Shown here: in pieces, positions 1-12,200 of the stretch
How the letters are laid out: the number at the start of each line of letters is the position of its first letter
How positions within the stretch are numbered: the first letter of the stretch is position 1
Assembly (NCBI GenBank): GCA_947044365.1
Contig: OX345648.1
Span: 4,158,096 to 4,222,095 of the forward strand
Length of the DNA: 64,000 nucleotides
Direction: 5' to 3'
DNA from: Petrosia ficiformis
Taxonomy: Eukaryota > Porifera > Demospongiae > Haplosclerida > Petrosiidae
Position numbers and translations under genes: made by a program
Notes under the pieces: model-generated
Databases searched by the model: none
Told to the model about the DNA's origin: nothing
What the model saw: only the letters and a program-made list of their open reading frames with translations

Positions 1-55
1 GTCATTTCCCTGAAGGTCATGAATAATATATCACATGTACACAGTAAGGGAAAGT

Positions 56-664
56 CTAGTCTCGCAAGCAGACATTTAGCGAGGCAGAGGAAACTTCTGG
101 AAACTTTGTGTAGAAAGGTTTGGGAGAATGGAATGTTGACGTCACACGTTAAATTTTAATAGAACATGTTTCGTCACAGAACGTTGCAGTCAAAAATGGC
201 TACTTGCATTACTTGTACTGCAAGTGTAGAAAAGCCAGGCAGTAGACATATTTTGAGTTCTCTGTCTACTTACAACGTAGTCTCGCAAGCAGACTAACAA
301 CTAATATAACAGAACTTAGACTAATGTGCATGTTCAATCTATCAAAGATCAACGGAAGTAAAATATAACAAAGAGATTTCCCGTATCCAGTTGGAAGGCA
401 CACAAAAATATTGTTCCCAGACAAAATTAAAGAAGTGCAGTCTTTTGTTCAACACGAAAACTGGAGTATCCAATCGAAAATGCATCTTCATCAACTATAG
501 ACTCGACGTCCATTTGCTTTCACACTACGTATGATGACGAATTTAATTATTTCATATACTCGAATTTGATTGGCCAGGTCAACATTCCAACCTAGCCAAC
601 TTTTTTCTGCACAAAGTTTCCAGACGTTTCCTCCACCCCGCGAAACGTCTGCTCGCGAGACTAG
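56..664. mobile_element. Foldback MITE with about 85-bp terminal inverted repeats
   Basis: The left end (56-140) and right end (578-664) are imperfect reverse complements. Both carry CTAGTCTCGC at the outer tip, then a GAGGAAAC..TCTGGAAACTTTGTG stretch, and reach GGAATGTTGAC at the inner end. A further copy of the tip (TAGTCTCGCAAGCAGACTA) lies inside at 279-297, so the element may be composite. There is no ORF of note. No clean target duplication could be read. The DNA-transposon superfamily is not determined. Confidence 0.75.
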
Positions 665-1179
665 GGAAGGTCATGCAAGCATGTGATTGTATTGTCTAGT
701 ATCAATCATATAGCACTATATATGCAGAGCCTCACTCATTGTCATTGTCAGCCATGCTTCCAGCAGAGCATATTATACTAGGGTCCCAACCCAAACTTCA
801 CACATTGAGGTGCAGCTGGGTAGTATCATAGGGAGGGTCCAAGTTGGTAAACAGATTCCCACAATCAATATAACACATGACATTGAGCCAATCACATTTT
901 CATAATTGAACCTGTCACTTTATTGTGTTTTAAGCATTTGTAGGAATGCATTAACTTCTAAATGCATGGTTACCTGTAAAAAGATGACTAGAAATGTCAA
1001 CTGATAGACACTAAATCTCTTATAAAATTCTTTACAGAGCATTATGTGTTATAATGTGACACTTGGGTGGACCAATAAAGGTCTCAGTTAGATAATACAA
1101 AATCAAATCTTGACCTTTATTGAGCCTTTATTAAACACTTAATACACCATAAACAATGTTACTTAGTCCAGACTTTGTC
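665..1179. other. Intergenic stretch, no gene seen
   Basis: AT-rich, stop-dense sequence between the foldback element and the retrotransposon. No splice-linked coding exons, RNA gene or clear repeat boundary could be recognised. Confidence 0.5.
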
Positions 1180-4100
1180 AAATAATAATAATAGTAATTG
1201 TCCTAACTGCAGCTCTTATAAATACTAATGGCGGGCAAGTGTTGCCCCTGTAATGGAAGCAGAGCGAGGTGTATCAGATGTAAGTGTGCGAGATCTAAGA
1301 GACCATGTGTGTCGTGTTTGCCACTTCAGAATGGGCAGTGTCAGAATATAACAAGAAAGAGACAAGAATCTCAGGCAAAGGAACCACCGCGAATCTCGAA
1401 GCTAACGCATACCATACCAAGTGCTTATCCTCGAGTAACGATAAACGATAAAAGGACGGATGAAAGGACGGATGAGGAGGATTCCAGTGACAAGGATAAC
1501 ATTGAAGAAGAACCAGGAGAAGATGAAGATGAGTCAGTAGATGATACGAAACAGGTGAATAGTGTTAAGAGCATCTTTGGTGATGGGCATCAATTAGAAC
1601 CGGTAGAGAGTACAGCATGCTGTGACTTGATTAATATACAGAATCTTATGACCAAGGCGTATGGAGCAAAATTGGAAGGAGAGCAGAATCTAGAATCATT
1701 GGATGAATGGGGAGAGAGGTGGAGAAAGGTGATTAGCCTGCAGAACAGGCTCTACGTCATTCCTGGTGGAGCTGTTGGTAGACGGTATGTAGATGCCTTG
1801 AGCGAAGAAGTAAAACACACTTACATTGGGAATTATCCATCAGATAGGCTTATTATTTTCAGTGCTGTAATACTGCAAAGGGATAAAATGATAAAGAAAG
1901 GAAAAGATATTAGACAACTGTTAATACGAAGGCTAGATATGTGGAAAAGAGAAGAATTTGATCAGTTGATTAGAGAAGCAGTTAGATGCAATAAATCATT
2001 GAGAAGCATGAAGAAAAATGACAATGATAGAGATAATGTGGTAAAAATATTCACAAGATTGATGCTACAGGGAAAGATACGCCCTGCGGTTAGATGGTTG
2101 ACAGAGAGAGTTGGAGGAGTGCTAGATCCGGGTGAGAAGATGAGTAGTGATACAGATATGAGTGTTTTAGATATGCTGAAACTGAAGCACCCTGATTCAA
2201 AGGTCCCATCCCAGTCGGCACTATATAAATGTAAGGATGATGAGATACCAGTGTGGGAAGATGTTGAGGTTAATGGCAGCCACGTGTTACAAGTGGCTCG
2301 GATGATTCAAGGAGGAGCGGGCCCAGGAGGGAGTGACTCGACTCACTGGCAGGATTCATTAATGAGATTCAGAGCACATAGTGAGAGACTAAGAGAATCG
2401 GTTGCTGAATTGATTAAAGGATTGGCTAACTCGATTATACCATGGCAAGAGATAAGAGCTCTAATGGCGAATAGGCTAATTGCACTGGACAAGTGTCCGG
2501 GTGTACGACCCGTGGGAATTGGAGAAGCTCTTAGGAGAATATTGGGTAAAGTAATGGTGATGGTGACAAGATATGAGGTTGAAGAAGTTGCAGGAGTGGC
2601 ACAATTATGTGCTGGAGTCAGAAGTGGTATAGAGGGTGCAATTCATACTATGTCTGATCTGTTTGATGATAATAAGATGGAGGGCTGGGGTGTACTACTG
2701 GTTGATGCTGGAAATGCATTCAATTCGGTGAATAGAGTTGCAATACTGTGGAATGCTAGAATTCTTTGGCCGAGGTGTTCACGGTTTATATTTAATACAT
2801 ATCGCGGATGGGCGCCACTGGTGATTGCAGGTGGAAAATCAATTGTTTATAGTAAAGAAGGAGTAACACAAGGGGATCCCTTGTCAATGTTTCTGTATGC
2901 TATTGGTACACTTCCCCTCATTCACAGTCTTAAATCTCAAATGGTTACTCAGGTTTGGTATGCGGATGATGCTTCGGCTGGTGGAACGCTGAGGGAATTA
3001 AGAAATTGGTTTGTGCAACTAGTAGAGCAAGGGCCGCTATATGGATACTTTCCTGAGCCAACCAAGAGCTACCTAATAGTTGATGAAAAATATACTTCTA
3101 TTGCAGGAGGAATATTTGAAGAGTTTGGAGTTAGAGTTGTGCAGAGCAGACGGATGTTAGGAGGGATAATAGGTAATAATACAGGGAAGAAAGAGTTTTT
3201 GAATCAACTAAATCAAAGATGGCAATATAAATTAGAAACACTCACAGAGATTGCGGAGCAACAGCCCCAGGCCGCTTATACAGCATTAGTGAAATCATTA
3301 CAGAATGAGTGGGCATTTGTGCAGAAGGTAGTTAAAGACTGTGAAGAGGAATTTCAGGAAATTGAGAATGCAATAGCAAATAAAGTATTGCCAGCAATAT
3401 TTGGAAATGAAATATCAGGTAATGAAAGGAAACTATTTTCTCTCCCAGCAAGGATGGGAGGATTGGGAGTTGAAGATCCAAGAGAAATGAGCAGTTCAGC
3501 ATATAGAAACTCCAAGAAGAGCTGTGAAAAGTTAATAGAGGCAATAAGGGGAATAGATGAGTTTGTAAAGGAGGATCATATGGAATTGATTGATAAAACG
3601 AGGAAGGAGAGTAGGAAGGCAAAAGAAGAGAGGATGAACAACGAGCTTGATGAAATCCTACCATTATTTGACCAAGAACACCAAAGAGCCATCAACCGAA
3701 CAAGATCAAACAAGATATCAACTTGGTTAACCGTGTTGCCAGTAGCTAGATACAACTTTGACTTGGCACCTCAAGAGTTCAGGGATGCATTGGCAATCAG
3801 GTATAGAAAACCGTTATTAAGAGTTCCTGAGTGCTGTGATGGATGTGGCTCAGTATTCGACTTGTCACATGCATTAGATTGTAGAAAAGGGGGCCTAGTA
3901 ATACAAAGGCACAATGAAATAAGGGACGCTATCGCGAATGTTTCCTCCATGGTCTGGGGACAAGTGAAAAAGGAACCAGTGGTCAGGGAACCAAATAATA
4001 CAACAGAAACACCTGCCCTGATAGCTGACCTATCCATCAGAGGAGTCTGGACGCCACAAGAGTTGACGTTGTTAGATGTTCGTGTCATAGACACAGACGC

Positions 4101-4566
4101 CAAATCTTATGGTAACAGATCTCCCGAAGATGTGATAAAAACCGCAGAGAGAGAAAAGAGGAATAAATATGGGGAAGCATGTGAGGCCAGGAGGGCAATG
4201 TTTACGCCATTCTGTGTTTCCGTAGATGGAGTAATGGGAAAACAGGCGCAACACTTTGTGAAGAGAATAGGAGATAGATTGGCAGAAAAGTGGGATAGAA
4301 CATATGGAGAAACAATGGGGTGGCTAAGAGCAAGACTAGCATTTGCTATATTAAGAGCTTCAATCCTATGTTTGAGAGGATCACGAACAAAATGGAGATG
4401 TCTAGGGTTAGAGGATGGAGTTCCAATTACTTGGTTATTGGATTAACACCAATCCCAATTATCACTTTATTTCTTTATTTCTATATTATAAAGTAATTAT
4501 AAATTTTTGGACTTTGACTTTCAGTTGTATATTTATTTTATAATAATAATAATAATAATAATAATT
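1180..4566 (+). mobile_element. RLE-type non-LTR retrotransposon, apparently intact, inserted in (TAA)n
   Basis: One uninterrupted 1072-codon ORF with reverse transcriptase and a C-terminal restriction-like endonuclease occupies nearly the whole element. (TAA)n lies directly upstream (1180-1194) and a longer (TAA)n tract lies downstream (about 4540-4566). No LTRs are seen and there is no poly(A) tail. The 5' leader after the upstream microsatellite is only about 30 nt. RLE-bearing non-LTR elements are known for sequence-specific targets, and the Dong lineage uses (TAA)n. That this element targets (TAA)n is my inference from the flanks. The exact 3' boundary is uncertain because about 90 nt of AT-rich sequence separates the stop codon from the microsatellite. 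Confidence 0.75.
1228..4446 (+). CDS. Reverse transcriptase / restriction-like endonuclease polyprotein of a non-LTR retrotransposon
   Basis: This 1072-aa ORF is predicted to nick target DNA and prime reverse transcription of its own RNA. The first ATG follows an in-frame TAA at 1219-1221. The N-terminus (about residues 5-37) is a cysteine-rich cluster, probably zinc-binding. An acidic linker follows (about 75-110). The RT core includes the motif GVRPVGIGEALRR, catalytic Asp493 in LLVDAGNAF (motif A), the QGDPLSM motif, and YADD at 578-581 (motif C). The C-terminus has a CCHC finger (C870, C873, H881, C885) followed by RHNEIRD. A PD-(D/E)xK-like nuclease core follows, with D934 (IADLSIRG), D950 (LLDVRV) and EREKRNKY near 974-981. 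A CCHC finger followed by this nuclease is the arrangement of R2/R4/NeSL-type elements. There are no frameshifts or stops, so it may be recently active. The assignment to RLE-type elements is firm; the exact clade is not. Confidence 0.88.
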   Translation: MAGKCCPCNGSRARCIRCKCARSKRPCVSCLPLQNGQCQNITRKRQESQAKEPPRISKLTHTIPSAYPRVTINDKRTDERTDEEDSSDKDNIEEEPGEDEDESVDDTKQVNSVKSIFGDGHQLEPVESTACCDLINIQNLMTKAYGAKLEGEQNLESLDEWGERWRKVISLQNRLYVIPGGAVGRRYVDALSEEVKHTYIGNYPSDRLIIFSAVILQRDKMIKKGKDIRQLLIRRLDMWKREEFDQLIREAVRCNKSLRSMKKNDNDRDNVVKIFTRLMLQGKIRPAVRWLTERVGGVLDPGEKMSSDTDMSVLDMLKLKHPDSKVPSQSALYKCKDDEIPVWEDVEVNGSHVLQVARMIQGGAGPGGSDSTHWQDSLMRFRAHSERLRESVAELIKGLANSIIPWQEIRALMANRLIALDKCPGVRPVGIGEALRRILGKVMVMVTRYEVEEVAGVAQLCAGVRSGIEGAIHTMSDLFDDNKMEGWGVLLVDAGNAFNSVNRVAILWNARILWPRCSRFIFNTYRGWAPLVIAGGKSIVYSKEGVTQGDPLSMFLYAIGTLPLIHSLKSQMVTQVWYADDASAGGTLRELRNWFVQLVEQGPLYGYFPEPTKSYLIVDEKYTSIAGGIFEEFGVRVVQSRRMLGGIIGNNTGKKEFLNQLNQRWQYKLETLTEIAEQQPQAAYTALVKSLQNEWAFVQKVVKDCEEEFQEIENAIANKVLPAIFGNEISGNERKLFSLPARMGGLGVEDPREMSSSAYRNSKKSCEKLIEAIRGIDEFVKEDHMELIDKTRKESRKAKEERMNNELDEILPLFDQEHQRAINRTRSNKISTWLTVLPVARYNFDLAPQEFRDALAIRYRKPLLRVPECCDGCGSVFDLSHALDCRKGGLVIQRHNEIRDAIANVSSMVWGQVKKEPVVREPNNTTETPALIADLSIRGVWTPQELTLLDVRVIDTDAKSYGNRSPEDVIKTAEREKRNKYGEACEARRAMFTPFCVSVDGVMGKQAQHFVKRIGDRLAEKWDRTYGETMGWLRARLAFAILRASILCLRGSRTKWRCLGLEDGVPITWLLD

Positions 4567-6170
4567 ATGCTATTATCACTGTTTAGTTCCTTGCATTATA
4601 TTATTTATTATTGTTGATTAATGTTATATTTAAATTATCCTTCATCCAGAAACATGGAACATGATTACACAGATACTTCACCCTTGTTGACAATTCCAAA
4701 GATTGGTAATTCAAATAAAGTTGCAAGGTAGAATACAAGTACTAACTAATGAGTTATCTTCATACAATTAAACTTTATGGTATAATCCTATAGTTATTAG
4801 TATAGATATTTATATCAGAGAGTATGGTAGTACTCTTCATTAATAGCCCAGATAAAAATTATGATTCGTACATTTCAGGTAAATTCACTGAAATGATGGT
4901 GCCAACACTTTGCATGAAACGTTTAGCTTATCAATGAAGAGTATGGTTGACCAAGACATGTATATACTCTTATGTAATTATAATTATGCAAAAACATGTT
5001 TAATGAGATTTGTGGTTACTTAAAGCATTAGCAGCAAAGCCACAAAAGAGCCTCTATAATAACTAGAACAATATAATTACAAATATTGTGTATGTTAGAT
5101 GTACTAAGACCGTATAGCGGGATATTTTTGTAGGGTCTAATTTTCGTCTTTTTAATGATACAGAGCCATTGCATGAATATTTAACTCAATCGAAAAATGA
5201 AATTTTGACCCACGAAAATATCCCTCTATACAGTACAATTATTTCACGCTTGAGTGAGAACAAAAACATCCTGATATAATCCTAACAATGGCAGTACTCC
5301 TAATGTACTTCTTGTATCATATGAGACTATTTCCACAATTACGCTGTTTTCCACAATTCCGCTGTTTTTCACGATTCCACTGTTTCTCCTTCTCCACTAA
5401 CCACAGCCTCCTAATTGCAATACTTCCTGATGACTCAGACTGTCTAAATGTGTGCTGCACAGTCTAAGTACCTGTGATAATATTACTGTGCAGGTGTTTT
5501 ATATATAGCGGGAGTGCTACCTATTTATCAGCCTATTGGTACAGCGCTACCTACACAAAATTTCTTATATGGACACTCCTTCCTGGCTTCATCACTCCTA
5601 AACTCTTCCTTAAAGGCAGACCTTTCAAATATTTGTCACTGCTTGCTACAGTTATGCTGTGATGTATAAATCTAGGAGACCTCTCGCTCAAACAGAGAGA
5701 GGGCTAACCCTTCTCTTAAAAGTATATTTCACAAAACAATAATAAATATTACAAAGCTGTTTTTAAAAAAATGTTTTTGTTAAATAAATCTTTCTTGTGG
5801 AAAGACACTCAGTTTCTTCCTTTCATTTTCCCTGTTTATCTGCATCACGACGACACAACATACCATAATTAATTGGTTTAAATGACCACACCCCTCATGA
5901 ATAATTAATAAATGCATAAAGTTTTGCAGTTCGCCTTCAGTGAACCAATAACTTGCATCTATCTGGATATTAAAATTTCAGCCATAAAGTAGATCAAGTG
6001 CAATGTATTTATAAAAAGTCTTTCGTTTTTTTTTTTTTTATCTTGCCTATATATAAAGGTGGCAGCACTCTATTTGGGGCACTAGCATTTCTGGTTTTAT
6101 GAGAATGTTTGGTAACAGATAGAGGAGGAATATTACATTTGTATATTATGATCTCCTTTTTTCATTCCAG
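4567..6170. other. Intergenic region upstream of the ABC transporter
   Basis: Mostly unique AT-rich sequence with one small inverted-repeat element (5098-5235). The first coding exon and promoter of the downstream transporter should lie here, but no ATG exon with a compatible splice phase could be identified. A short ORF at 5474-5662 has no supporting features. Confidence 0.5.
5098..5235. mobile_element. Short MITE with inverted termini
   Basis: The left arm (about 5100-5148: GTAT..GCGGGATATTTTTG..GGGTCTAATTTTCG) is an imperfect reverse complement of the right arm (about 5200-5234: GACCC.CGAAAATATCCCTCTATAC). The element is about 135 bp with a short non-coding centre. A GTACT-like sequence at both outer ends may be part of the repeat or the target site. 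Confidence 0.6.
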
Positions 6171-9100
6171 TGGAAATGATCAAAAACAAGGTTTGAAGAG
6201 GAAAGACAATATTTCATCATTGTCACTTGTAATTTATACTGTTAGCATTATTATGAAATCTATTATTTATTCCCTTTAGTTTCACTGTGTCAATCCTCTT
6301 GATATAATTATCTTAATTTTTGCAACTTTGCTGAGAGTTATTTCTGGCTTTGCTGCTCCCTGTACCCTACTGGTGATTTCACTTACATTTGATGAGTTTA
6401 TTTACTACCAGATATCAGAGAATGAAGAATACTTCTGTAATCAGTCAATTAAAACACTGGAGAAGTACATCACAGCATCTGCTCCAGATAACATTCTTGA
6501 AGATGAAGTTACACATGGGATGTATTATTTGTTTTGTATAGCTACAATATACGTGTTTTCATCAATAACTTCATATACTTTGTGGAGCTACAAAACTCTG
6601 CAAATAACAGATCGTTTTCGAGTCAGTTTTCTTCAATCAATTTTATCAAAGGATGTTACATGGTATGATCTCAAGCCACTAGCTGAGCTACCCACTTATC
6701 TAACTGAGTGAGTTCATTATCATGTTATCTTGTGTAAATGTTATGGCATTACAATTACTATAACATTTTATAGTAATATGCAGATTATTGAAAGTGGTAT
6801 TGGACATGATATAGCTGAGTCAATGGAGTGCCTCTCAGCAGTAATTTTGTCATATATCTTAGCTATGAATGTGAATTGGAAACTTTCTTTGGCAATGTGT
6901 CCTATCGTTGTCATGACACTTGTTGAAATTGCTGTTATTGTGAAGGTTAGTATAAATAATACCTTTTAGTAATGGTGATACTAGGTAAGTCTTAACTTTG
7001 TGTAGAGTTATACCATTTGTATCTAACAACAAGGTATGACCTCCAGCACATGCAGTTATGTACATACACTTAAAGTTGTATGCAGACTGAATACTAAAAT
7101 GAAAAATATTTATCCAGATACGTATACAAATACAAATCATAATTTTGCAGGTAGCAGGTACACAGAGTTATAAAAGACAAAATGCTTTATCTAAGGCTGG
7201 ATCTATTGCTGAAGAAATGTTATCATCTATTAGGACAGTGGTAGCATTTGGAGGACAGAAAAAAGGGATTGAAAGGTTTGCTTATGTGCACGAACTTTCA
7301 ATTCTTTATTAATTATCATTCAATGTAGATATCAAATCAATTTGACCAAAGCTAAACATGAATCTTATAAACTACATCTTGCTGTTTCAATTGCGTCAAT
7401 GATTGGTGTATTTTGTTCTTTTTCATTTTATGCAGTGGGACTCGGGTAAATATAAAATAATGTGTTATAGTTATTGTATTACATATACCTGTAATTCTAT
7501 TTTTATTAGTAATGTATAATTATATTAAGACATAATAGGTATGGTTCACTATTGTTATCAAACTGTGATATAACATTTGGAGAAATTCTTACAGTAAGTG
7601 AAAATTTGAATGGCATACTCACTTTGAGTTGCCTAACAGATCTGTTTTGGTGTGCTTACATCATTTTGTTAGTGGACGGGCAATGAATGAAATCATGAAT
7701 AATAAATGAGATACAATTCAAATTGATGTAAACATACTTTACTGTAGGTTATCCTGTTATTTGTATATGCTAATGTAGTCGTCCACACAAAACTTTCATT
7801 ATTGGCTGGCATTGGGGGAGTATTTGGATCATACAAAAATATATCCACTTTCCTTCATCAGGTTATAGGAATATCCTCATCTCCACCTTTATTGCAAGTG
7901 TTATGTTTTCTTTTGTAGGAACTACAGCTTGATGCTAACCTCAGTCTTTGTACCATCCCAAATTACATTGAAGGCAGTATACAATTTTCAAGTGTTGTAT
8001 TCAGTTACCCATCTCGTCCCAATATACAGGTACTAAGAGGGTTAGAGTTGAGTATCAAACCAGGACAAACTGTGGCACTGGTTGGTCCTAGTGGATGCGG
8101 GAAAAGCACTATCATTAAACTTCTGATGAGGATTTATGATTGCAATGGATTGGTAAATTTCTGTAATAGTTTTGTTTGAAGTGTGTATTAATTCAATCTT
8201 GATAGATTTCTGTGGATGGAAGAGATATCAAACAATTAGATGTACATTGGTTACGGAACCAGATTGGTATTGTATCTCAAGAACCCTTTCTATTTAATGT
8301 CAGCATTGCTGAAAACATTAGGTATGGTAAGGAAAGAGCTACTAATGAGGAGATTGAGAAGGCTTCAATAGCTGCTAATGCTCATGACTTCATCTCGGAA
8401 TTACCTGAAGGATACAATACACTAGTTGGTGATGGAGGAATTCAATTAAGTGGAGGTGAGAAGCAACGTGTAGCTATTGCTCGAGCTCTTATAAGGAATC
8501 CAAAAATTCTCCTACTGGATGAAGCTACCTCTGCACTGGATACAAAGAGTGAGAAGATTGTTCAAGAAGCTTTGGATAAAGCAGGAGTAGGTCGTACTAC
8601 CATCACCATTGCTCATCGACTGTCTACTATCAAAAACTCAGATGTTATTGTGAGTATGGATAAGGGACATATAATAGAGATAGGTAGTCACAGTGAACTG
8701 ATGGATAGCAAAGGTCTCTATTATCAATTAGTTATGAGCCAAACAATTGAAGATGAAAATAATAAGATCTCAGCAGCTAATTTGAGTGAAGATGTTCCTT
8801 TGATAATTCCTAATAGGAGAGAAAACGAGATTAAGCAACCATATTCTTCATCTACTTATATTAATCTTGATCAGGAAGTATGTTGTGTCTGTAGTATTAT
8901 TATACTTATGCTTCTTAAATTACAATTATTAGCTATATATATAAGTAAGTATATATATATATATATGTATAGGTTATGCAATGCCACGAGTGCTATATCA
9001 GGTTTATAATCATCAAGCCAGTAGGCCTGAGGGCTAGGTTATTATAAGCCTGATATTGCACAAGTGGGTATGATATAGCTAATATATTTCATGACTTCAA

Positions 9101-9217
9101 AGTCATGTTTATATAGCTTAATGAAGCCACAAACCACACAGTGCATGTATCAAACCATGGTGCATGTAGCACATTTATGGCACTGTCGGAAGCTTTGAAG
9201 GGTGGCTTCATCATGAC

Positions 9218-9252
<35 letters not shown>

Positions 9253-12200
9253 CCTCAAAAATGGAATTGTGAAATCATGGTATATATTATACAAACCATA
9301 AGTAGTTGTCAGATATACCACCTACTGGTGTTGAGAAGTTTACCTGGATATACCCCTTGTCCCTACAGACCTCGTGTTATATCCACATAATTGGAAACAA
9401 TATTGAAGAGGTATGTCCCTAAGAACACTGGAAAAAAACACTCAATGAGCATGAAAGTACATTTTGGAGCATTTTGGAAGTCCAGAAGTTTTAAATAACT
9501 GGTTGCCCAAATTCATAGCCGAAGCCCGCCTAAGCGATGAAGAACTATTTTGAAAGTGGCAATTCTTGGGTGACTTCAAGGAAAATCTCCTTTTCTTGTA
9601 TTGGGGTCACTGCCATCTTTCTCTAACGGACCATCATTCTCGTTATCCATGTTCAGTTGTGCACTAGTGCTGGGCAATACTGATACCAAAATATCCATAT
9701 CACTGATACTAATCTCTTTCTCTCAAGTATTGATATTCTATCCGATACACCTCTATTTTAATCTGACACATCCATTTAACAAATAGATTTTCATAGCACT
9801 TACACATTTTTAACATTGTATAAAATTTGACGTTTATCTAACCATGCACATTATGTGCATGCACATTGTCAAGTGTTGGTATCGTATCAAGCGAAAATTA
9901 CTGGTATCCCCCACCACAAAATGATACAATAAGCGTTATTAGGTTACTAGCTTTATCATCTGGCTTCCCTGGATACAAGCCATATAGAATATGACCCTGA
10001 CCTTGCGGTGTATCAGATAAACGCTATTTGTGTATATCTGATACACCCCTCATGGTCATTTTCATGTATATCTAATATACCCATCATGGTCATGTTCTAT
10101 ATATTACATCAATAAACCATTTCTCATTTCCACTTTCAGTATGCTGAAATCAATGAACATAATTCTGCATCCATCATAAAAGTCTTTAAACTGAATAAGA
10201 ACAATTGGTGGCTGACACTTACTGGACTGATGTGTATAATTACTCCTGGTATTTTACTAGCAGCAATACATCCCATTCTGTCATCAGCTGTAAATGTAAG
10301 TATAATTATATATGTAGTAAACTAGAAATCTACACTATTGAACTACTCTCCAGCAATTAGGTGAAACAGATAGTAATCAAGTTATTCAAGTGATTATTCC
10401 ATTTGTTGTCTTATTTTTGTTGATAGCTCTTTTGCTTGCTGTGTTATACTTCTTTGGTGTAAGTGGATTGACAAAATATATCAGTACTTATTTCTGTCAC
10501 CATGTCCATCATGCTCTTTCCTTTTCTAGACTTTAGCACTAATGGTTGGAGGAGAGAGATTCACTGAAGTTTTGAGACTCAAAATGTTCAAAGCAATGTT
10601 AAAACAAGAGATGTCATGGTTTGATAGACCAGAGAATACTGCAGGAATATTGACTACAAAACTATCTGTTAATCCAACACAAGTTAATAAAGTATGTGCG
10701 TATACTAATGATTGTAACTGCTGTGGAAAATTATAATTGTGTATGTATTACTATAGGCAATTGGATACCCATTCGCAATCATGATTAAGGCAGTTGTTGC
10801 CTTTTTAACAGGAACTGTGATAATGTTCGTATCATCCTGGGTACTTGGATTGATTGAGTTTCCCATTTATATTTTAGTTATTTTAGGACAAGTTTTGCAA
10901 GTGTTTCTAACACAAAAAAGTCTTGTCAAAATTGATGCATTAGTAGCAAAAAGTTCCAAGGTAGCTGTAGAGGCTATTGGAGCAATTCAAACAGTGACAT
11001 CTCTTGAAATAAAACATATTATTGAAAGGCTATATCAACAAAAACTAAGGAAATCATTTAAGTAAGAAATCAGTACTTATATAACTGTTTAGTCTATAAT
11101 ACACTACACTTAATTATTAGATACAAACTTATGTCAAGAATTGTTCAGATAGCGATCACCACAGTGTATATTTCAGCCAGCTCATACTTTAATGCAGTTG
11201 CTTTGCGAGTTGCAGTGATTTTATACTTGTCAGATGAAAGCGAGGTTTATCATATTGATGAATACAAGAATGTGATCAGGTTTGTTATATGGATATCCTC
11301 TATCCACTGATGTATACTTCAAAATAGGATTTAAAATCACTGTAAAAATTCATTAACCCTCAATAGTTTAGTTTAGTAGTGTGATTAACCTTTTTTATAC
11401 TCTTTTGTATCAATATTTACAAACTAGCATGCACTTTGTTGAGTGATATGTAGTGTTTCAGTGATAATTGACAGTATTGGCTGCCAGTACATAGGTTATG
11501 CTATTTACTGCTTAAGAAATAAATTATTTCAACTTGGCTTTTTAGAGGTGTTGCAGTATAGTTCTATTCAATATAAGAACAACTGTGTTTCATAGAAACA
11601 GGAGTTTTGCATGGTTGTTGTGTTTATATTATAATTATCTCTACCATAGTGGATTGCTTTATTATTGATCGCATATTATATATAAACAAGAAGAATCCTA
11701 ATTGTATAAACAATTCACAGAATTGTAAATTCTGAAGTGTACGTATAATTATTAAAAAATGAATTTTTGGCATGTAAAAATAATCCAATCCAACAAATTA
11801 TATATTCATCTTAATTTGATTAGTGCAATTCTTGTGGGTTTTTTGTTGCCAAATATGTTCACTACATCATTTCTTGCTCTTCGTGATTATCAAGATGCTG
11901 TTTTATCTATTGGTCAAATAAGTTCTCTACTGCAGATAAATCCAATTATTGACTCCCAGAGTACAGATGGACAAACATTGGTGTGTTTACATACATTTTA
12001 ACTGTCAATTTTAGTAAGTGTTTGGTTATATTTACAGGATGAGTGTCATGGTGAACTAACTCTCAAACAAGTCCATTTCACTTACCCTTGTCGTCCTGAA
12101 GTGCCTGTATTGCAAGACATCAATATTCATATTAAATCTGGTCAGACACTAGCTCTAGTGGGACCAAGTGGTTCAGGCAAGAGTACTGTCATCTCTCTAA

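Noticed and set aside
3332..4254. Minus-strand frames under the retrotransposon
   Set aside because: Antisense shadows of the RT/endonuclease ORF, whose motifs identify the true strand.
5474..5662. 62-codon frame upstream of the ABC transporter
   Set aside because: No initiator context, no similarity to the ABCB N-terminus and no phase-compatible donor.
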